The notes below the pieces were generated by a model. It made no database searches, was not told the origin of the DNA, and worked only from the letters and a program-made list of their open reading frames with translations. Below, one piece after another: positions 1-10,030 of a stretch of 64,000 bases of DNA. Every line of letters starts with the position of its first letter. Position 1 is the first letter of the stretch. This DNA is from Paenisporosarcina quisquiliarum. GTDB lineage: Bacteria; Bacillota; Bacilli; Bacillales_A; Planococcaceae. The position numbers and the translations under genes were made by a program. The DNA lies in assembly GCF_027563315.1 (NCBI RefSeq), contig NZ_JAMKBJ010000002.1:310001-374000 (forward strand), in the 5' to 3' direction.

Positions 1-2
1 AT

Positions 3-1457
3 CCATTCGGCCAGCCACAAAACATCTTCCGAATTGAAGGACCAGGAATTGGTATCGGATCCCCTGATCGCTCAACAACTCCTGGACTTGACCCCGATAA
101 CTATATTGAAACCAGACTTTTTACGATTCTAGGTAAAATCTCAACAATTTCCGGAGTCGATGTGCCAAGAGTGACCTATACTCAAACCGATAGTTCAGGC
201 GGACTTCTCGATGTCTTTGCCGTTTCAGACGACACCGCACAAAGTATAAGTGTTTCAGGGGACGGTATCGACACCACCCTGCTTCAAGGAATTAACGGAC
301 GTTACTTTGCCAGAGTCGCTTTTACAGGTGCACGCCCTCCCGCTTCTATTACCGTTACAAACTTGAGTGATATCCCGAACAGTCTCAAAGAAGCTGTACC
401 GGTGGACTTCATTACTGCTACAGCCACGTTCGACACCAATACCCAAATCCTCACCACTGTTGCATCTTCCAGCGATATTACTGGAGCACCTGCTTTATCC
501 ATATCGGATTTTGGGGTAGGCGATATCATCATTCCGGCTAATGGGGTAAGCACGGTAAATCTTACTTTTGCCCCTGCACAAGTGACAATCAATTCAACCG
601 GCGGTGGAAGTAGAAATATTCCGGTGGCAGTGACTGGGTCACCCGATGGCCCAATACCGGTGACAGCGGATGCAGGACCAGACCAAACTGTTATCATCAA
701 TTCAAACGTGATTCTAAATGGGACAAATTCGACCGGTTCTATTACCTCATATAGCTGGAATCAACTATCAGGAACTTCAGTGGCATTGAACGGTGCAGAC
801 ACTGTAGCACCTTCTTTCATTGCACCTGCTTCTCCAGCAACTCTTGTATTTGAATTGACAGTCGATGGTGAAGGTGGGCCTTCTAGCGATACGGTAATGA
901 TAACGGTGCTGGAATCTACACCGTCCCCGATAGCCGATGCAGGTCCAGATCAATCCGTTCAGCAAGGTGCTCTCGTTACGCTGACAGGAAGTTCAACAGG
1001 AATTGTCTCATCCTATCAATGGCAGCAGATTACAGGGACTCCTGTACAACTGTCCAATTCTGACACTTCTATAGCCACGTTTAGATTCCCAACACAACAG
1101 GCAACACTTACTTTCCAACTGACAGTCCAAGGACCCGGAGGCACTTCCTCAGCCACTGTCCAAGTGACATCTGTTCCGGAAAACTTGACCGTTACTCGGG
1201 CAGAGTATCGTTCCGGTGATGCAGAATGGCGTATTTCAGGGACTTCAAATGTGCTGCAAGCAGGGGCATCAATCTCTATCTTTATCGGAAGTAGTCTTAA
1301 CGGCACTCTCTTAGCTCAAGTGCCTGTGGATATATTAGGGGAATGGGAGTATCGGGTTGAAGGCTCCTCTCAGTTGCCAGATCAAACGAGAGCTATTTCC
1401 ATTCAATCCAGCTCGGGCGGGACACTCCAAAATATTCCACTGAATATTCGTAATTAA
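3..1457 (+). CDS. PKD/Ig-like repeat surface protein, 5' end missing
   Basis: The reading frame is open from base 3 to the TAA at 1455-1457, so the gene starts before the window; GTG 162 is only an internal valine. About 484 residues are visible. The first ~220 are a beta-rich, Thr/Ser-rich region without Cys. Two PKD/REJ-type repeats follow, each opening with the motif ADAGPDQ (first near base 670, second near base 930) and carrying the W/Q...G...V pattern typical of the fold. A final beta-rich module ends in IPLNIRN. There is no C-terminal sorting signal or membrane segment. These repeats occur in extracellular adhesins and carbohydrate- or metal-binding proteins. The actual function would be set by the missing N-terminus, so I call only a secreted multi-domain surface protein. 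Confidence 0.75.
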   Translation, partial: PFGQPQNIFRIEGPGIGIGSPDRSTTPGLDPDNYIETRLFTILGKISTISGVDVPRVTYTQTDSSGGLLDVFAVSDDTAQSISVSGDGIDTTLLQGINGRYFARVAFTGARPPASITVTNLSDIPNSLKEAVPVDFITATATFDTNTQILTTVASSSDITGAPALSISDFGVGDIIIPANGVSTVNLTFAPAQVTINSTGGGSRNIPVAVTGSPDGPIPVTADAGPDQTVIINSNVILNGTNSTGSITSYSWNQLSGTSVALNGADTVAPSFIAPASPATLVFELTVDGEGGPSSDTVMITVLESTPSPIADAGPDQSVQQGALVTLTGSSTGIVSSYQWQQITGTPVQLSNSDTSIATFRFPTQQATLTFQLTVQGPGGTSSATVQVTSVPENLTVTRAEYRSGDAEWRISGTSNVLQAGASISIFIGSSLNGTLLAQVPVDILGEWEYRVEGSSQLPDQTRAISIQSSSGGTLQNIPLNIRN

Positions 1458-1534
1458 AAAGCAATTGGTCAGTGATGCATAAGTACGAACGCATCAAATC
1501 AATTGCCATCTTTATTAAGGAAGGAAGGATTAAA

Positions 1535-2191
1535 TTGGATCGCTGTCCAAAATGTAATGGACCCACGAATAATTGTAATTGCACGCGTGGGCCTAGAGGT
1601 CCTAGAGGCTATCAAGGTCCGAGTGGTATTAGAGGAGAGCAAGGCCCTCCTGGACCGAAAGGCCAGCAAGGCCCACAAGGATTAAAAGGACCTAAAGGTG
1701 ATCAAGGTCCTCCAGGTCCCAAGGGTGATCAAGGCATTAGAGGTCCAGAAGGAATACAAGGACCTAAAGGTGATCAAGGCCAACCTGGACCTCCTGGACC
1801 ATCAGGCATCTTGCAAGCGGCTCATGGTTTCGGCATTTGCAATGTAATGAGCAAAACTTCTGGGGCTGTTAGTTTTATCATGCCTGGACCACTCCAAGAT
1901 GTAGAGTTGATGCAAGACGGCCTCAAAGTATTGAAATCAGGGATTTATCAAATTAGCTATAAAGTCATATTGGCATCAAATACAATAACTTGTTCGCCAT
2001 CGTCATTTCACGTAAAGATAAATGACTCTATTACAGTTGTATCATCGTTCACTGAATCCACCACCGCTGCTTCCCTGTCCTCTACCGATCTAGTTTCATT
2101 GTTAGAAGGGGATATTGTTAAAATCCAAGCAGATTTACAGGAGCATTTCAGCTACAAATTGGCCACTCTGCAAATTATCCAGGTAGGGTGA
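1535..2191 (+). CDS. collagen-like (Gly-X-Y) surface protein with BclA/C1q-like C-terminal domain
   Basis: Starting at TTG 1535 the product is 218 residues and opens [16 protein letters not shown], a Cys-rich head. About 25 Gly-X-Y triplets follow (many GPKGDQ and GPPGPK), then a ~130-residue beta-rich C-terminal domain of the kind that trimerises BclA-type exosporium filaments. The upstream in-frame GTG 1472 and ATG 1475 lack a ribosome site. TTG 1535 is preceded by AAGGAAGGAAGG at the right distance, which decides the start. The gene lies 77 nt after the PKD-repeat gene and may share its transcript. By analogy with spore or cell-surface collagen-like proteins it is probably an external filament. 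The Cys head could form inter-chain disulfides (inference). Confidence 0.8.
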   Translation: MDRCPKCNGPTNNCNCTRGPRGPRGYQGPSGIRGEQGPPGPKGQQGPQGLKGPKGDQGPPGPKGDQGIRGPEGIQGPKGDQGQPGPPGPSGILQAAHGFGICNVMSKTSGAVSFIMPGPLQDVELMQDGLKVLKSGIYQISYKVILASNTITCSPSSFHVKINDSITVVSSFTESTTAASLSSTDLVSLLEGDIVKIQADLQEHFSYKLATLQIIQVG

Positions 2192-2258
2192 AATAAAAAA
2201 TGCCTATGCACATTAAGGCCCTGGCGATTTGACTATTGAGTTCTACTCTCGTTAATTT

Positions 2259-2288
2259 AAAAAGAGTCCCTATTGGGCTCTTTTTTTT
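2259..2288 (+). terminator. rho-independent terminator after the collagen-like gene
   Basis: AAGAGTCC and GGGCTCTT pair around a short CTATT loop (one wobble) and are followed by eight T. Confidence 0.75.
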
Positions 2289-2331
2289 GTCTATATGATA
2301 CACTGAGTTAAAAATTATAAGGAGTTTTTGT

Positions 2332-3147
2332 ATGAGACTCATTTCTATATGCCCCAGCAATACAGAGCTACTTGCCTATTTAGGCTTAACAGAGCAGCTA
2401 GTCGGACTCGACGATTTTTCGGATTGGCCAGCATCTGTTCAACATTTGCCTCGTTTAGGTCCGGATTTATCAATCGATATCGATGCCCTTGAGGCGTTGG
2501 AGCCTGACCTTGTGCTAGCTTCTCTCAGTGTCCCAGGCATGGAAAAGAATGTGAACGAGTTAGTAGCACGTGGTATTCCCCATCTTGTGTTGAATCCTCA
2601 AAGTTTAAATGATATTTCAGAGGATTTATTGACTATCGGTCATGCATGTGGGATTTCTGAAAAGGCTAAAATGATTGTCATGGAATATAAAAAGTTTGTT
2701 GATGAAATGAAAACACGCGCGAAAACGGTTTCCAATTGTCCCGAATTATATTGGGAGTGGTGGCCGAAACCGATTTTCACACCCGGTCAGGTAAATTGGT
2801 TAACTGAAGTCAGTGAAATTTCTGGAGGACGCAATGTATTTCGGGATGTCGAGTTGGCCAGTGTCCAGACAGACTGGGATGATGTCATGCGTCGAAATCC
2901 TGATTACATATTCCTGGCATGGGTTGGTGTTCAGCAATCCAAAGTGAACAAAAAAGTAGTTGAAAAACGTCCGGGATATGAGAATCTGTCTGATAATCAG
3001 AAAAAACGTATCTATATAATGGAAGAAGAATTGTATTGCCGTCCCTCTCCTCGATTGCTCGAAGGTGCGTTTAAACTTGCTAATATTTTGCATCCAGACA
3101 TTTATGGTGACTTGGATTTACCTAGTTGGATTACTGACAACAAGTAA
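2332..3147 (+). CDS. cobalamin-binding (BtuF-like) protein without signal peptide
   Basis: This 271-residue protein belongs to the periplasmic-binding-protein family 2 fold (BtuF/FhuD type). It opens MRLISICPSNTELLAYLGL, the usual start of the B12-binding subgroup, and has the LxPDLVLAS segment near residue 62. It has no signal peptide, lipobox or transmembrane helix, so it should be cytosolic. ABC permease and ATPase partners are not adjacent. The start is ATG with AAGGAG nine bases upstream. Family knowledge supports corrinoid or related ligand binding. A role as a cytosolic B12 carrier or sensor is inference. It is a single-gene unit between two terminators. Confidence 0.75.
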   Translation: MRLISICPSNTELLAYLGLTEQLVGLDDFSDWPASVQHLPRLGPDLSIDIDALEALEPDLVLASLSVPGMEKNVNELVARGIPHLVLNPQSLNDISEDLLTIGHACGISEKAKMIVMEYKKFVDEMKTRAKTVSNCPELYWEWWPKPIFTPGQVNWLTEVSEISGGRNVFRDVELASVQTDWDDVMRRNPDYIFLAWVGVQQSKVNKKVVEKRPGYENLSDNQKKRIYIMEEELYCRPSPRLLEGAFKLANILHPDIYGDLDLPSWITDNK

Positions 3148-3161
3148 AATTGAATACATGC

Positions 3162-3208
3162 AAAAAGCTGCCACGATGACAAATAAAGTCATCATGGCAG
3201 CTTTACTT
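3162..3208. terminator. terminator, possibly bidirectional
   Basis: A 17-bp stem (AAAGCTGCCACGATGAC paired with GTCATCATGGCAGCTTT, one mismatch) has a 7-nt loop and T-rich flanks. Confidence 0.8.
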
Positions 3209-3289
3209 TTAAGGTGAAAATCATTACCGTCTATGGCGAAGAGTGTTTAGTATGAATTTTAATGTCTGCAAACACTCTTATAGGCAAAA

Positions 3290-3314
3290 AGAAAAGGCCG
3301 TTCTAAAAACGACC
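3290..3314 (-). terminator. terminator of tyrS
   Basis: On the minus strand AGGTCGTT and AACGGCCT pair across a short loop, followed by CTTTT, immediately downstream of the tyrS stop. Confidence 0.65.
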
Positions 3315-3327
3315 TCCCCCTTCAATG

Positions 3328-4605
<1,278 letters not shown>

Positions 4606-4610
4606 TTATA

Positions 4611-4846
4611 AATAAAAAAGTCCCTGCACGATTAATTAAAATCATGCAGGGACGCTAAATACACTTTGCGCGGTACCACCCAGCTTGAAGGAAAAAGTCC
4701 TTCCGCTCATCAGACACAGTATCGTTGTGTAGACGTTTAAGCTCCCAGCCTGTAATTCATGTATGCACACTGACCAGCTTGCACCACCCGCTGGCTCTCT
4801 AAACAGCTCTTGCATTCATTACTTCGGACTTTTCATCACTCAAAAC
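4611..4846 (-). promoter_or_regulatory. tyrosine-specific T-box leader with terminator/antiterminator
   Basis: The minus strand carries the T-box core GGTGGTACCGCG (complement at 4669-4680), a stem I with the AGAGAGCC distal-loop motif, and a terminator stem at 4620-4653 (GTCCCTGCA...TGCAGGGAC) with a T run. In the specifier loop the triplet TAC (Tyr; complement GTA at 4752-4754) lies in the context gaatTACagg, matching the downstream synthetase. Confidence 0.93.
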
Positions 4847-4859
4847 ATTATATTTTTTC

Positions 4860-4887
4860 ATTGTAAACCTTAATTCTAACTTGTCAA
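4860..4887 (-). promoter_or_regulatory. sigma-A promoter of the tyrS T-box transcript
   Basis: TTGACA (4882-4887) and TACAAT (4860-4865) are 16 bp apart on the minus strand, just ahead of stem I. Confidence 0.7.
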
Positions 4888-4914
4888 TAAATATATTAGG
4901 ATTCATACATTATA

Positions 4915-4923
4915 TGATATAAT
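4915..4923 (+). promoter_or_regulatory. extended -10 promoter of the PBP gene
   Basis: TGATATAAT (TGn plus a perfect TATAAT) lies 28 bp before the TTG start. No good -35 is visible at 17 bp, consistent with an extended -10 promoter. Confidence 0.5.
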
Positions 4924-4951
4924 AGGACAAGATTTTAGGAGGTCGATTCGG

Positions 4952-7912
4952 TTGAATGATCAAGTAAAAAACTGGTTGAAAAAAATAGACGAAACATGGG
5001 ATAGATTGACGAATACCACATGGGCTAAAGGTTTGCGCATTACCTCTGGAGTCATCTGGAATCTCGCTTTAATCTTGTTAATCGTCTTATTGGTAGGCGG
5101 AGCATTTGCGGGATCGGTTGGCGCTGGATATTTCGCTTCACTAGTCGATCAAGAACCTCTTCGTGAAGAGGCTGAATTGCGGGCATCCATCTTCAGTTAT
5201 GAAGAGACGTCGGAAGTATATTTTGCAAACAATGTCTACTTAGGAAAATTAAGAACGGATTTACAGCGCCGTGAAACAAAACTTGAAGAAGTATCTCCTT
5301 ATGTCCTTGATGCAGTGTATGCAACGGAAGATGAATATTTCCAGGTACATGATGGAATTGTTCCAAAAGCTATTTTCCGTGGGCTCTTACAGGATGTCAC
5401 GAATTCCGATAGCCAAACAGGTGGTTCAACGCTTACACAACAATTAATCAAAAACCAGATTCTCACCAATGAAGTTTCCTATGAACGCAAAGCAAAAGAA
5501 ATACTTCTAGCTATGCGCCTGGAGAAATTCATGGAAAAAGATGAAATTTTGGAAGCTTATTTAAATATTATCCCTTACGGCCGCAACGCTGCTGGTGCAA
5601 ATATTGCAGGAATTGAAACCGCTGCAGAAGGAATTTTCAATGTCAAAGCAAAAGATTTAAATTTACCTCAGGCTGCTTTTATCGCAGGGATTCCCCAAGC
5701 ACCTTACGCTCACACACCCTTTAAATCTCTTGGTGATGGTGGTGGAGTAAAAGATGAAGATGGCCTGAAGCCAGGAATCGATCGAATGCTGACAGTTCTT
5801 TACCGAATGAAAGAAACTGGATACATAACGGAACAAGAATATAACGCAGCGATTGCTTACGATATCAAGAAAGATTTCCGTTCCCCGGAGCTTTTGCCAC
5901 AAGAAAGATACCCTTTCTTAACATTGGAATTAGAACGACAAGCAAAGAAAATCATTGCAGAAATGTTGGCTGAAAAAGACAATATTGACCCAGAACGATT
6001 AAAAGATGAAGCTAAGTTAAATGAAAAGTATACGATTTTAGCAGATCGGGCAATTCGCACAAACGGCTATCGTATTTATTCAACCATTGATAAAGAAATG
6101 TACGATATGCATCAAAAAGTAAAAGATGAGTTTAAAGATTATGGGCCCACAAGAAGTTTGGAAGTTTATGATTCCGAAACCAAAAAAAATAAATTGAAAG
6201 AATTCCCTGTACAAATCGGCAGCATGCTGATGGAAAACAGTACAGGAAGAATAATCAGTTTCATCGGTGGCCGTGATCACAAAATTGAAGAAACAAACCA
6301 TGCTACATTCGCGGTACGACAAAATGGCTCGACCATGAAACCATTACTTGTTTATGCTCCAGCAATTGAATATGGCCTCATTGGTGCAGGAAGTCCAGTT
6401 GTCGATATTATTCCAGATGTTTTAGATGTGAGCACCGGGAAACCATGGCCAGTACGAAACTTTGATCCAGATGAAGAACTGGGCATTATCCCTGCTCGTC
6501 AAGCATTAGCAACATCACAAAACTTAGCCGCATCAAGACTATATATGAATATAATTGACCGAAATCCAATCAGTTTCTTAGAGAAACTGAAATTTACGGA
6601 ATTGCATAAATTTGATTATTCTGCTCCTTCAATGGCTTTAGGTGGAATGACAAACGGTGTGACAATCCAGCAAAATACGAATGCCTATGCTACATTGGCC
6701 AATAATGGACAATATGTTGATTCTTATATGATTGAGAAAATTGAAGATGCTGATGGAAATATTGTGTATCAGCATAAATCTGAAACATTCCCTGTTTATT
6801 CTCCAGAAACAGCTTATATCGTGACCGATATGTTAAGAGATGTTTTGTCTGATGGAACAGGACGCAGAGCTCAAAGTGTACTGAAATTCAAATCAGATTT
6901 CGCAGCAAAAACAGGTACGACAAGTTTTGCTAAAGATGTTTGGTTTATGGGCTATAATCCGAACGTTACTCTAAGTATTTGGATGGGTTATGACAAAGAA
7001 TTTAATCTACAGACACCTAAAAACAGCCGATACCTTCAACCCGGCACTCGTGCAAACATGATATGGGCCAAATTAATGAACGCATCTTATGATGTGAATC
7101 CTGAATTAATTGATCCTGCTGTTGAATTCAAGGCCCCTAAAGGCGTTGTCTCTCGTTCATTCTGTGCTATATCAGGAATGGCACCATCTGAAGAATGCTC
7201 ACGTTCAGGTCTTGTGACTTCGGACTTGTTCAATTCTAAAACTTACGTTCCAAATAAACCAGATGATAGCTTTGTATCTTCATCTTACGTCATGATCAAC
7301 GGTAAACGTTACCGTGCCCTTCCAACGACACCTAGCGAATTTATTGTCAGTGGTGGAGTTGGCGTAAATAAAGAATTTATTGACCGCATGCTAGGCAACC
7401 TGGGAGGCGATGCAAGTAAGCTGTTCCCTCAAAATTCTAGTTTTGCAAATCGTGTTGTATCTGAAGACACATTCGAAGCAGACGGGGCTTCACCAGGATC
7501 GGTCTCTGCATCCATTTCAGGACGCACGCTTACCTGGTCTAATTCACCTTCGAATGATGTCGTTGGATATCGAGTGTTCAGAAGCTCCGGCGGTGGTAAT
7601 GAGTTACTTTCTTCTGTTAAAGAAGCGAGTGGTAATTCTTATCAAGTGAACAGTCCAGGTACGTACTTCGTGGTCGCTGTGGATATTACAGGACAACAAT
7701 CATCAGCTTCCAATATGGCTGTTGTGGAAGCTCCTAAACCGGAGCCAACTCCAGAACCTAAACCGGCTCCAACACCAGAGCCGAAGCCAGGAACTGAACC
7801 GAAGCCGAAACCTGACCCAAAACCTGAACCTAAACCAGAACCTAAGCCTGAACCTAAACCAGAGCCACCTCCAGTAGAACCAGAACCACCAGGAGATGGT
7901 GAAGGGGAATAA
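4952..7912 (+). CDS. class A penicillin-binding protein (transglycosylase-transpeptidase)
   Basis: This bifunctional 986-residue peptidoglycan synthase sits in the membrane. After a cytosolic N-terminus there is one helix at residues ~33-60. A GT51 glycosyltransferase domain follows, with catalytic Glu126 in TEDEYF and GGSTLTQQ at 157-164. The transpeptidase domain has STMK (Ser460/Lys463), SQN (522-524) and KTGT (653-656). Residues ~845-925 form a fibronectin type III-like domain. The last ~60 residues are a Pro/Glu/Lys repeat tail ending in an acidic GDGEGE. All catalytic motifs are intact. The start is TTG, preceded by AGGAGG. The gene lies alone between tyrS and acsA with its own promoter and terminator. 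Confidence 0.95.
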   Translation: MNDQVKNWLKKIDETWDRLTNTTWAKGLRITSGVIWNLALILLIVLLVGGAFAGSVGAGYFASLVDQEPLREEAELRASIFSYEETSEVYFANNVYLGKLRTDLQRRETKLEEVSPYVLDAVYATEDEYFQVHDGIVPKAIFRGLLQDVTNSDSQTGGSTLTQQLIKNQILTNEVSYERKAKEILLAMRLEKFMEKDEILEAYLNIIPYGRNAAGANIAGIETAAEGIFNVKAKDLNLPQAAFIAGIPQAPYAHTPFKSLGDGGGVKDEDGLKPGIDRMLTVLYRMKETGYITEQEYNAAIAYDIKKDFRSPELLPQERYPFLTLELERQAKKIIAEMLAEKDNIDPERLKDEAKLNEKYTILADRAIRTNGYRIYSTIDKEMYDMHQKVKDEFKDYGPTRSLEVYDSETKKNKLKEFPVQIGSMLMENSTGRIISFIGGRDHKIEETNHATFAVRQNGSTMKPLLVYAPAIEYGLIGAGSPVVDIIPDVLDVSTGKPWPVRNFDPDEELGIIPARQALATSQNLAASRLYMNIIDRNPISFLEKLKFTELHKFDYSAPSMALGGMTNGVTIQQNTNAYATLANNGQYVDSYMIEKIEDADGNIVYQHKSETFPVYSPETAYIVTDMLRDVLSDGTGRRAQSVLKFKSDFAAKTGTTSFAKDVWFMGYNPNVTLSIWMGYDKEFNLQTPKNSRYLQPGTRANMIWAKLMNASYDVNPELIDPAVEFKAPKGVVSRSFCAISGMAPSEECSRSGLVTSDLFNSKTYVPNKPDDSFVSSSYVMINGKRYRALPTTPSEFIVSGGVGVNKEFIDRMLGNLGGDASKLFPQNSSFANRVVSEDTFEADGASPGSVSASISGRTLTWSNSPSNDVVGYRVFRSSGGGNELLSSVKEASGNSYQVNSPGTYFVVAVDITGQQSSASNMAVVEAPKPEPTPEPKPAPTPEPKPGTEPKPKPDPKPEPKPEPKPEPKPEPPPVEPEPPGDGEGE

Positions 7913-7915
7913 AAA

Positions 7916-7962
7916 ATAAAGCAGTGAAACTTATCCAGACCGATAAGTTTCACTGCTTTTTT
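7916..7962 (+). terminator. terminator of the PBP gene
   Basis: A near-perfect 17-bp stem, AAAGCAGTGAAACTTAT paired with ATAAGTTTCACTGCTTT, is followed by T residues. Confidence 0.85.
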
Positions 7963-7980
7963 GGTGGTTTAAATCAAGTT

Positions 7981-8011
7981 GAAAGGACAGCTACGGTTAC
8001 AGCTGTCCTTA
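7981..8011. repeat. hairpin-forming inverted repeat
   Basis: AAGGACAGC and GCTGTCCTT flank a 10-nt loop between two convergent terminators. There is no T run, so it may be a second weak terminator or remnant. Confidence 0.4.
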
Positions 8012-8087
8012 AATATTTGCTCTATTGTCGGTTTTCCTTTTATTGACCGGTCTATTCGCGGTGAATAAGACATGTATATACTTTCCC

Positions 8088-8128
8088 AAAAAAACAAAAG
8101 CTTGCACTTTTTCGTGCAAGCTTTTGTC
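8088..8128 (-). terminator. terminator of acsA
   Basis: A 14-bp perfect stem (ACAAAAGCTTGCAC paired with GTGCAAGCTTTTGT) continues into a T run on the minus strand. Confidence 0.85.
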
Positions 8129-8140
8129 TTTTCGATTCTA

Positions 8141-9859
8141 TTAATCTTCCATTGTAGATAAATCACCAGTCGGTAAATCAAGTTCCCATGCTTTTAGTAC
8201 ACGTCTCATGATTTTCCCGCTGCGCGTTTTCGGAAGCTTATCTTTAAATTCAATTTCGCGAGGTGCCGCATGTGCAGCCAACCCTTTTTTCACGAATTGT
8301 TGGATTTCAGCAATCAATTCGTCAGAAGGCTCAACACCTTCTTTTAAAGCAACGAATGCTTTGATGATTTCTCCCCGAACTGGATCAGGTTTCCCAATTA
8401 CACCAGCTTCGACAATGGATGGGTGTTCGAGTAACTTACTTTCCACTTCAAACGGTCCTACGCGTTCGCCAGAAGTCATGATGACATCATCAATCCGTCC
8501 TTGGAACCAGAAGTATCCGTCCTCGTCCATGTAAGCTGAATCCCCTGACACATACCATTCGTCATTCAAGAAATACGATTGATATTTTTCAGGATTATTC
8601 CAGATTTGACGCATCATCGACGGCCAACCTTTTTTCAATGCCAAGTTCCCCATTTGGTATGGAGGTAACTCCACACCACGATCGTCGACGATTGCTGCCT
8701 TGATACCAGGAAGTGGTTTACCCATCGAGCCTGGACGAATTGGCAAGCATGCGTAGTTACAAATCATTTGGGCACCTGTTTCTGTCATCCACCAAGTATC
8801 ATGAATGCGGTGGCGGAATACTTCTGCCCCCCATCTGATTACTTCAGGATTCAGTGGTTCACCGACAGATAATACATGACGCAGTGAAGATAAATCATGT
8901 GCCTTCACTAAAGCATCCCCCGCTCCCATTAACATACGGAAAGCAGTTGGGGCACTGTACCAAACTGTGACACCGAAGTCTTCAATTGCTTGATACCATG
9001 CATCGGGAGAAAAACGTCCTCCTAAAACAACCATTGTTGTTCCAGTTAACCATGGACCAAAGATTCCGTAAGAAGTCCCAGTTACCCAACCTGGATCTGC
9101 TGTACACCAGTATATATCTTGTTCTTTTAAATCCAGCACCCATTTTGCAGTCTGATAATGCTGAACCATGGCTTCCTGTACATGCAAAACGCCTTTAGGT
9201 TTACCAGTAGAACCAGACGTATAATGAAGGACCAATCCATCCTCTTTATCCAGCCACTCCACTTGGAAATAAGGAGAAGCGGTTTTCATATGTTTCATGA
9301 AATCTACTATTTTATTATCTTCTTCCACATTTTCGCCGACTAATAGGATTGTCTCCAAGTGAGGTAATTTATCAACCGGAATACGATTTAGCAATTCTGG
9401 GGTTGTCACAATCGCTTTTGCTTCACTGTCTGCTAGTCGATCGTAGACTGCACCTTCCATGAATGCTTCAAATAAGGGTCCTACTATGACGCCCATTTTA
9501 AGAGCACCAATTAAAGCGAAATACAATTCAGGTGAACGCGGCATGAAAATAAATAAACGGTCACCTTTTTCAAGATTTGTATGGGCTTTCAATACATTTG
9601 CTGCTTTGTTTGTACTTTTTTTCATTTCATTAAACGTATAAGATTCTTTACGAGTTGCATCTTTATAATAAAGTGCAATTTTGTTTTTTCTGTCCGAATT
9701 TGCATGACGGTCAATAGCTTCGTGCGCCACATTCATGCGACCTGTCTCATGCCAACTAAACGCCTTTTCTGCGTCTTTCCAATCGAAATTGGCTGCAGTT
9801 TCGTCGTAGTTTTGGAGTAAATAATCTCCTTGAACGACCGGAAGTGCCTCAAGTTTCAT
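8141..9859 (-). CDS. acsA: acetyl-CoA synthetase (AMP-forming)
   Basis: AcsA turns acetate, ATP and CoA into acetyl-CoA via acetyl-AMP. ATG 9859 gives 572 residues, the length of B. subtilis AcsA as I recall it. Start GTG 9868 would be closer to the GAGAGGGTGG ribosome site than is usual, so ATG 9859 is preferred. Motifs seen are the ATP-binding loop YTSGSTGKPKGV (213-224), the TWWMTETG adenylation core, and the C-terminal KTRSGK whose last lysine is residue 549, the site that AcuA acetylates in B. subtilis. The gene is divergent from acuABC across a 171-bp region with a cre-like site. Switching by reversible lysine acetylation through the neighbouring AcuA and AcuC is strongly suggested. Confidence 0.97.
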   Translation of the reverse strand: MKLEALPVVQGDYLLQNYDETAANFDWKDAEKAFSWHETGRMNVAHEAIDRHANSDRKNKIALYYKDATRKESYTFNEMKKSTNKAANVLKAHTNLEKGDRLFIFMPRSPELYFALIGALKMGVIVGPLFEAFMEGAVYDRLADSEAKAIVTTPELLNRIPVDKLPHLETILLVGENVEEDNKIVDFMKHMKTASPYFQVEWLDKEDGLVLHYTSGSTGKPKGVLHVQEAMVQHYQTAKWVLDLKEQDIYWCTADPGWVTGTSYGIFGPWLTGTTMVVLGGRFSPDAWYQAIEDFGVTVWYSAPTAFRMLMGAGDALVKAHDLSSLRHVLSVGEPLNPEVIRWGAEVFRHRIHDTWWMTETGAQMICNYACLPIRPGSMGKPLPGIKAAIVDDRGVELPPYQMGNLALKKGWPSMMRQIWNNPEKYQSYFLNDEWYVSGDSAYMDEDGYFWFQGRIDDVIMTSGERVGPFEVESKLLEHPSIVEAGVIGKPDPVRGEIIKAFVALKEGVEPSDELIAEIQQFVKKGLAAHAAPREIEFKDKLPKTRSGKIMRRVLKAWELDLPTGDLSTMED

Positions 9860-9961
9860 TTCTACCACCCTCTCAATTACGATACAAATACTAGTTTACA
9901 TTAAATTGAAAGTAAATGGCGAATAATTTTACTTTTTTGACTATGACTCTGTGAATAATTT

Positions 9962-9997
9962 TGAAAACGTTTTCCTTACGTTTTTTTCATGTATAAT
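9962..9997 (+). promoter_or_regulatory. acuABC promoter with overlapping cre-like (CcpA) site
   Basis: TGAAAACGTTTTCC (9962-9975) matches the cre consensus TGWAANCGNTNWCA at 13 of 14 positions and covers the expected -35 region of a perfect TATAAT at 9992-9997. CcpA repression of acuABC and acsA is known in B. subtilis. Confidence 0.75.
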
Positions 9998-10030
9998 GGA
10001 ACTACGTAATTCTTTTCAGGTGGTGTACAC

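Noticed and set aside
7642-7953. 103-residue Gly/Ser-rich frame on the minus strand
   Set aside because: It is the antisense shadow of the Pro/Glu/Lys tail of the PBP; no ribosome site, and composition is explained by the sense repeats.
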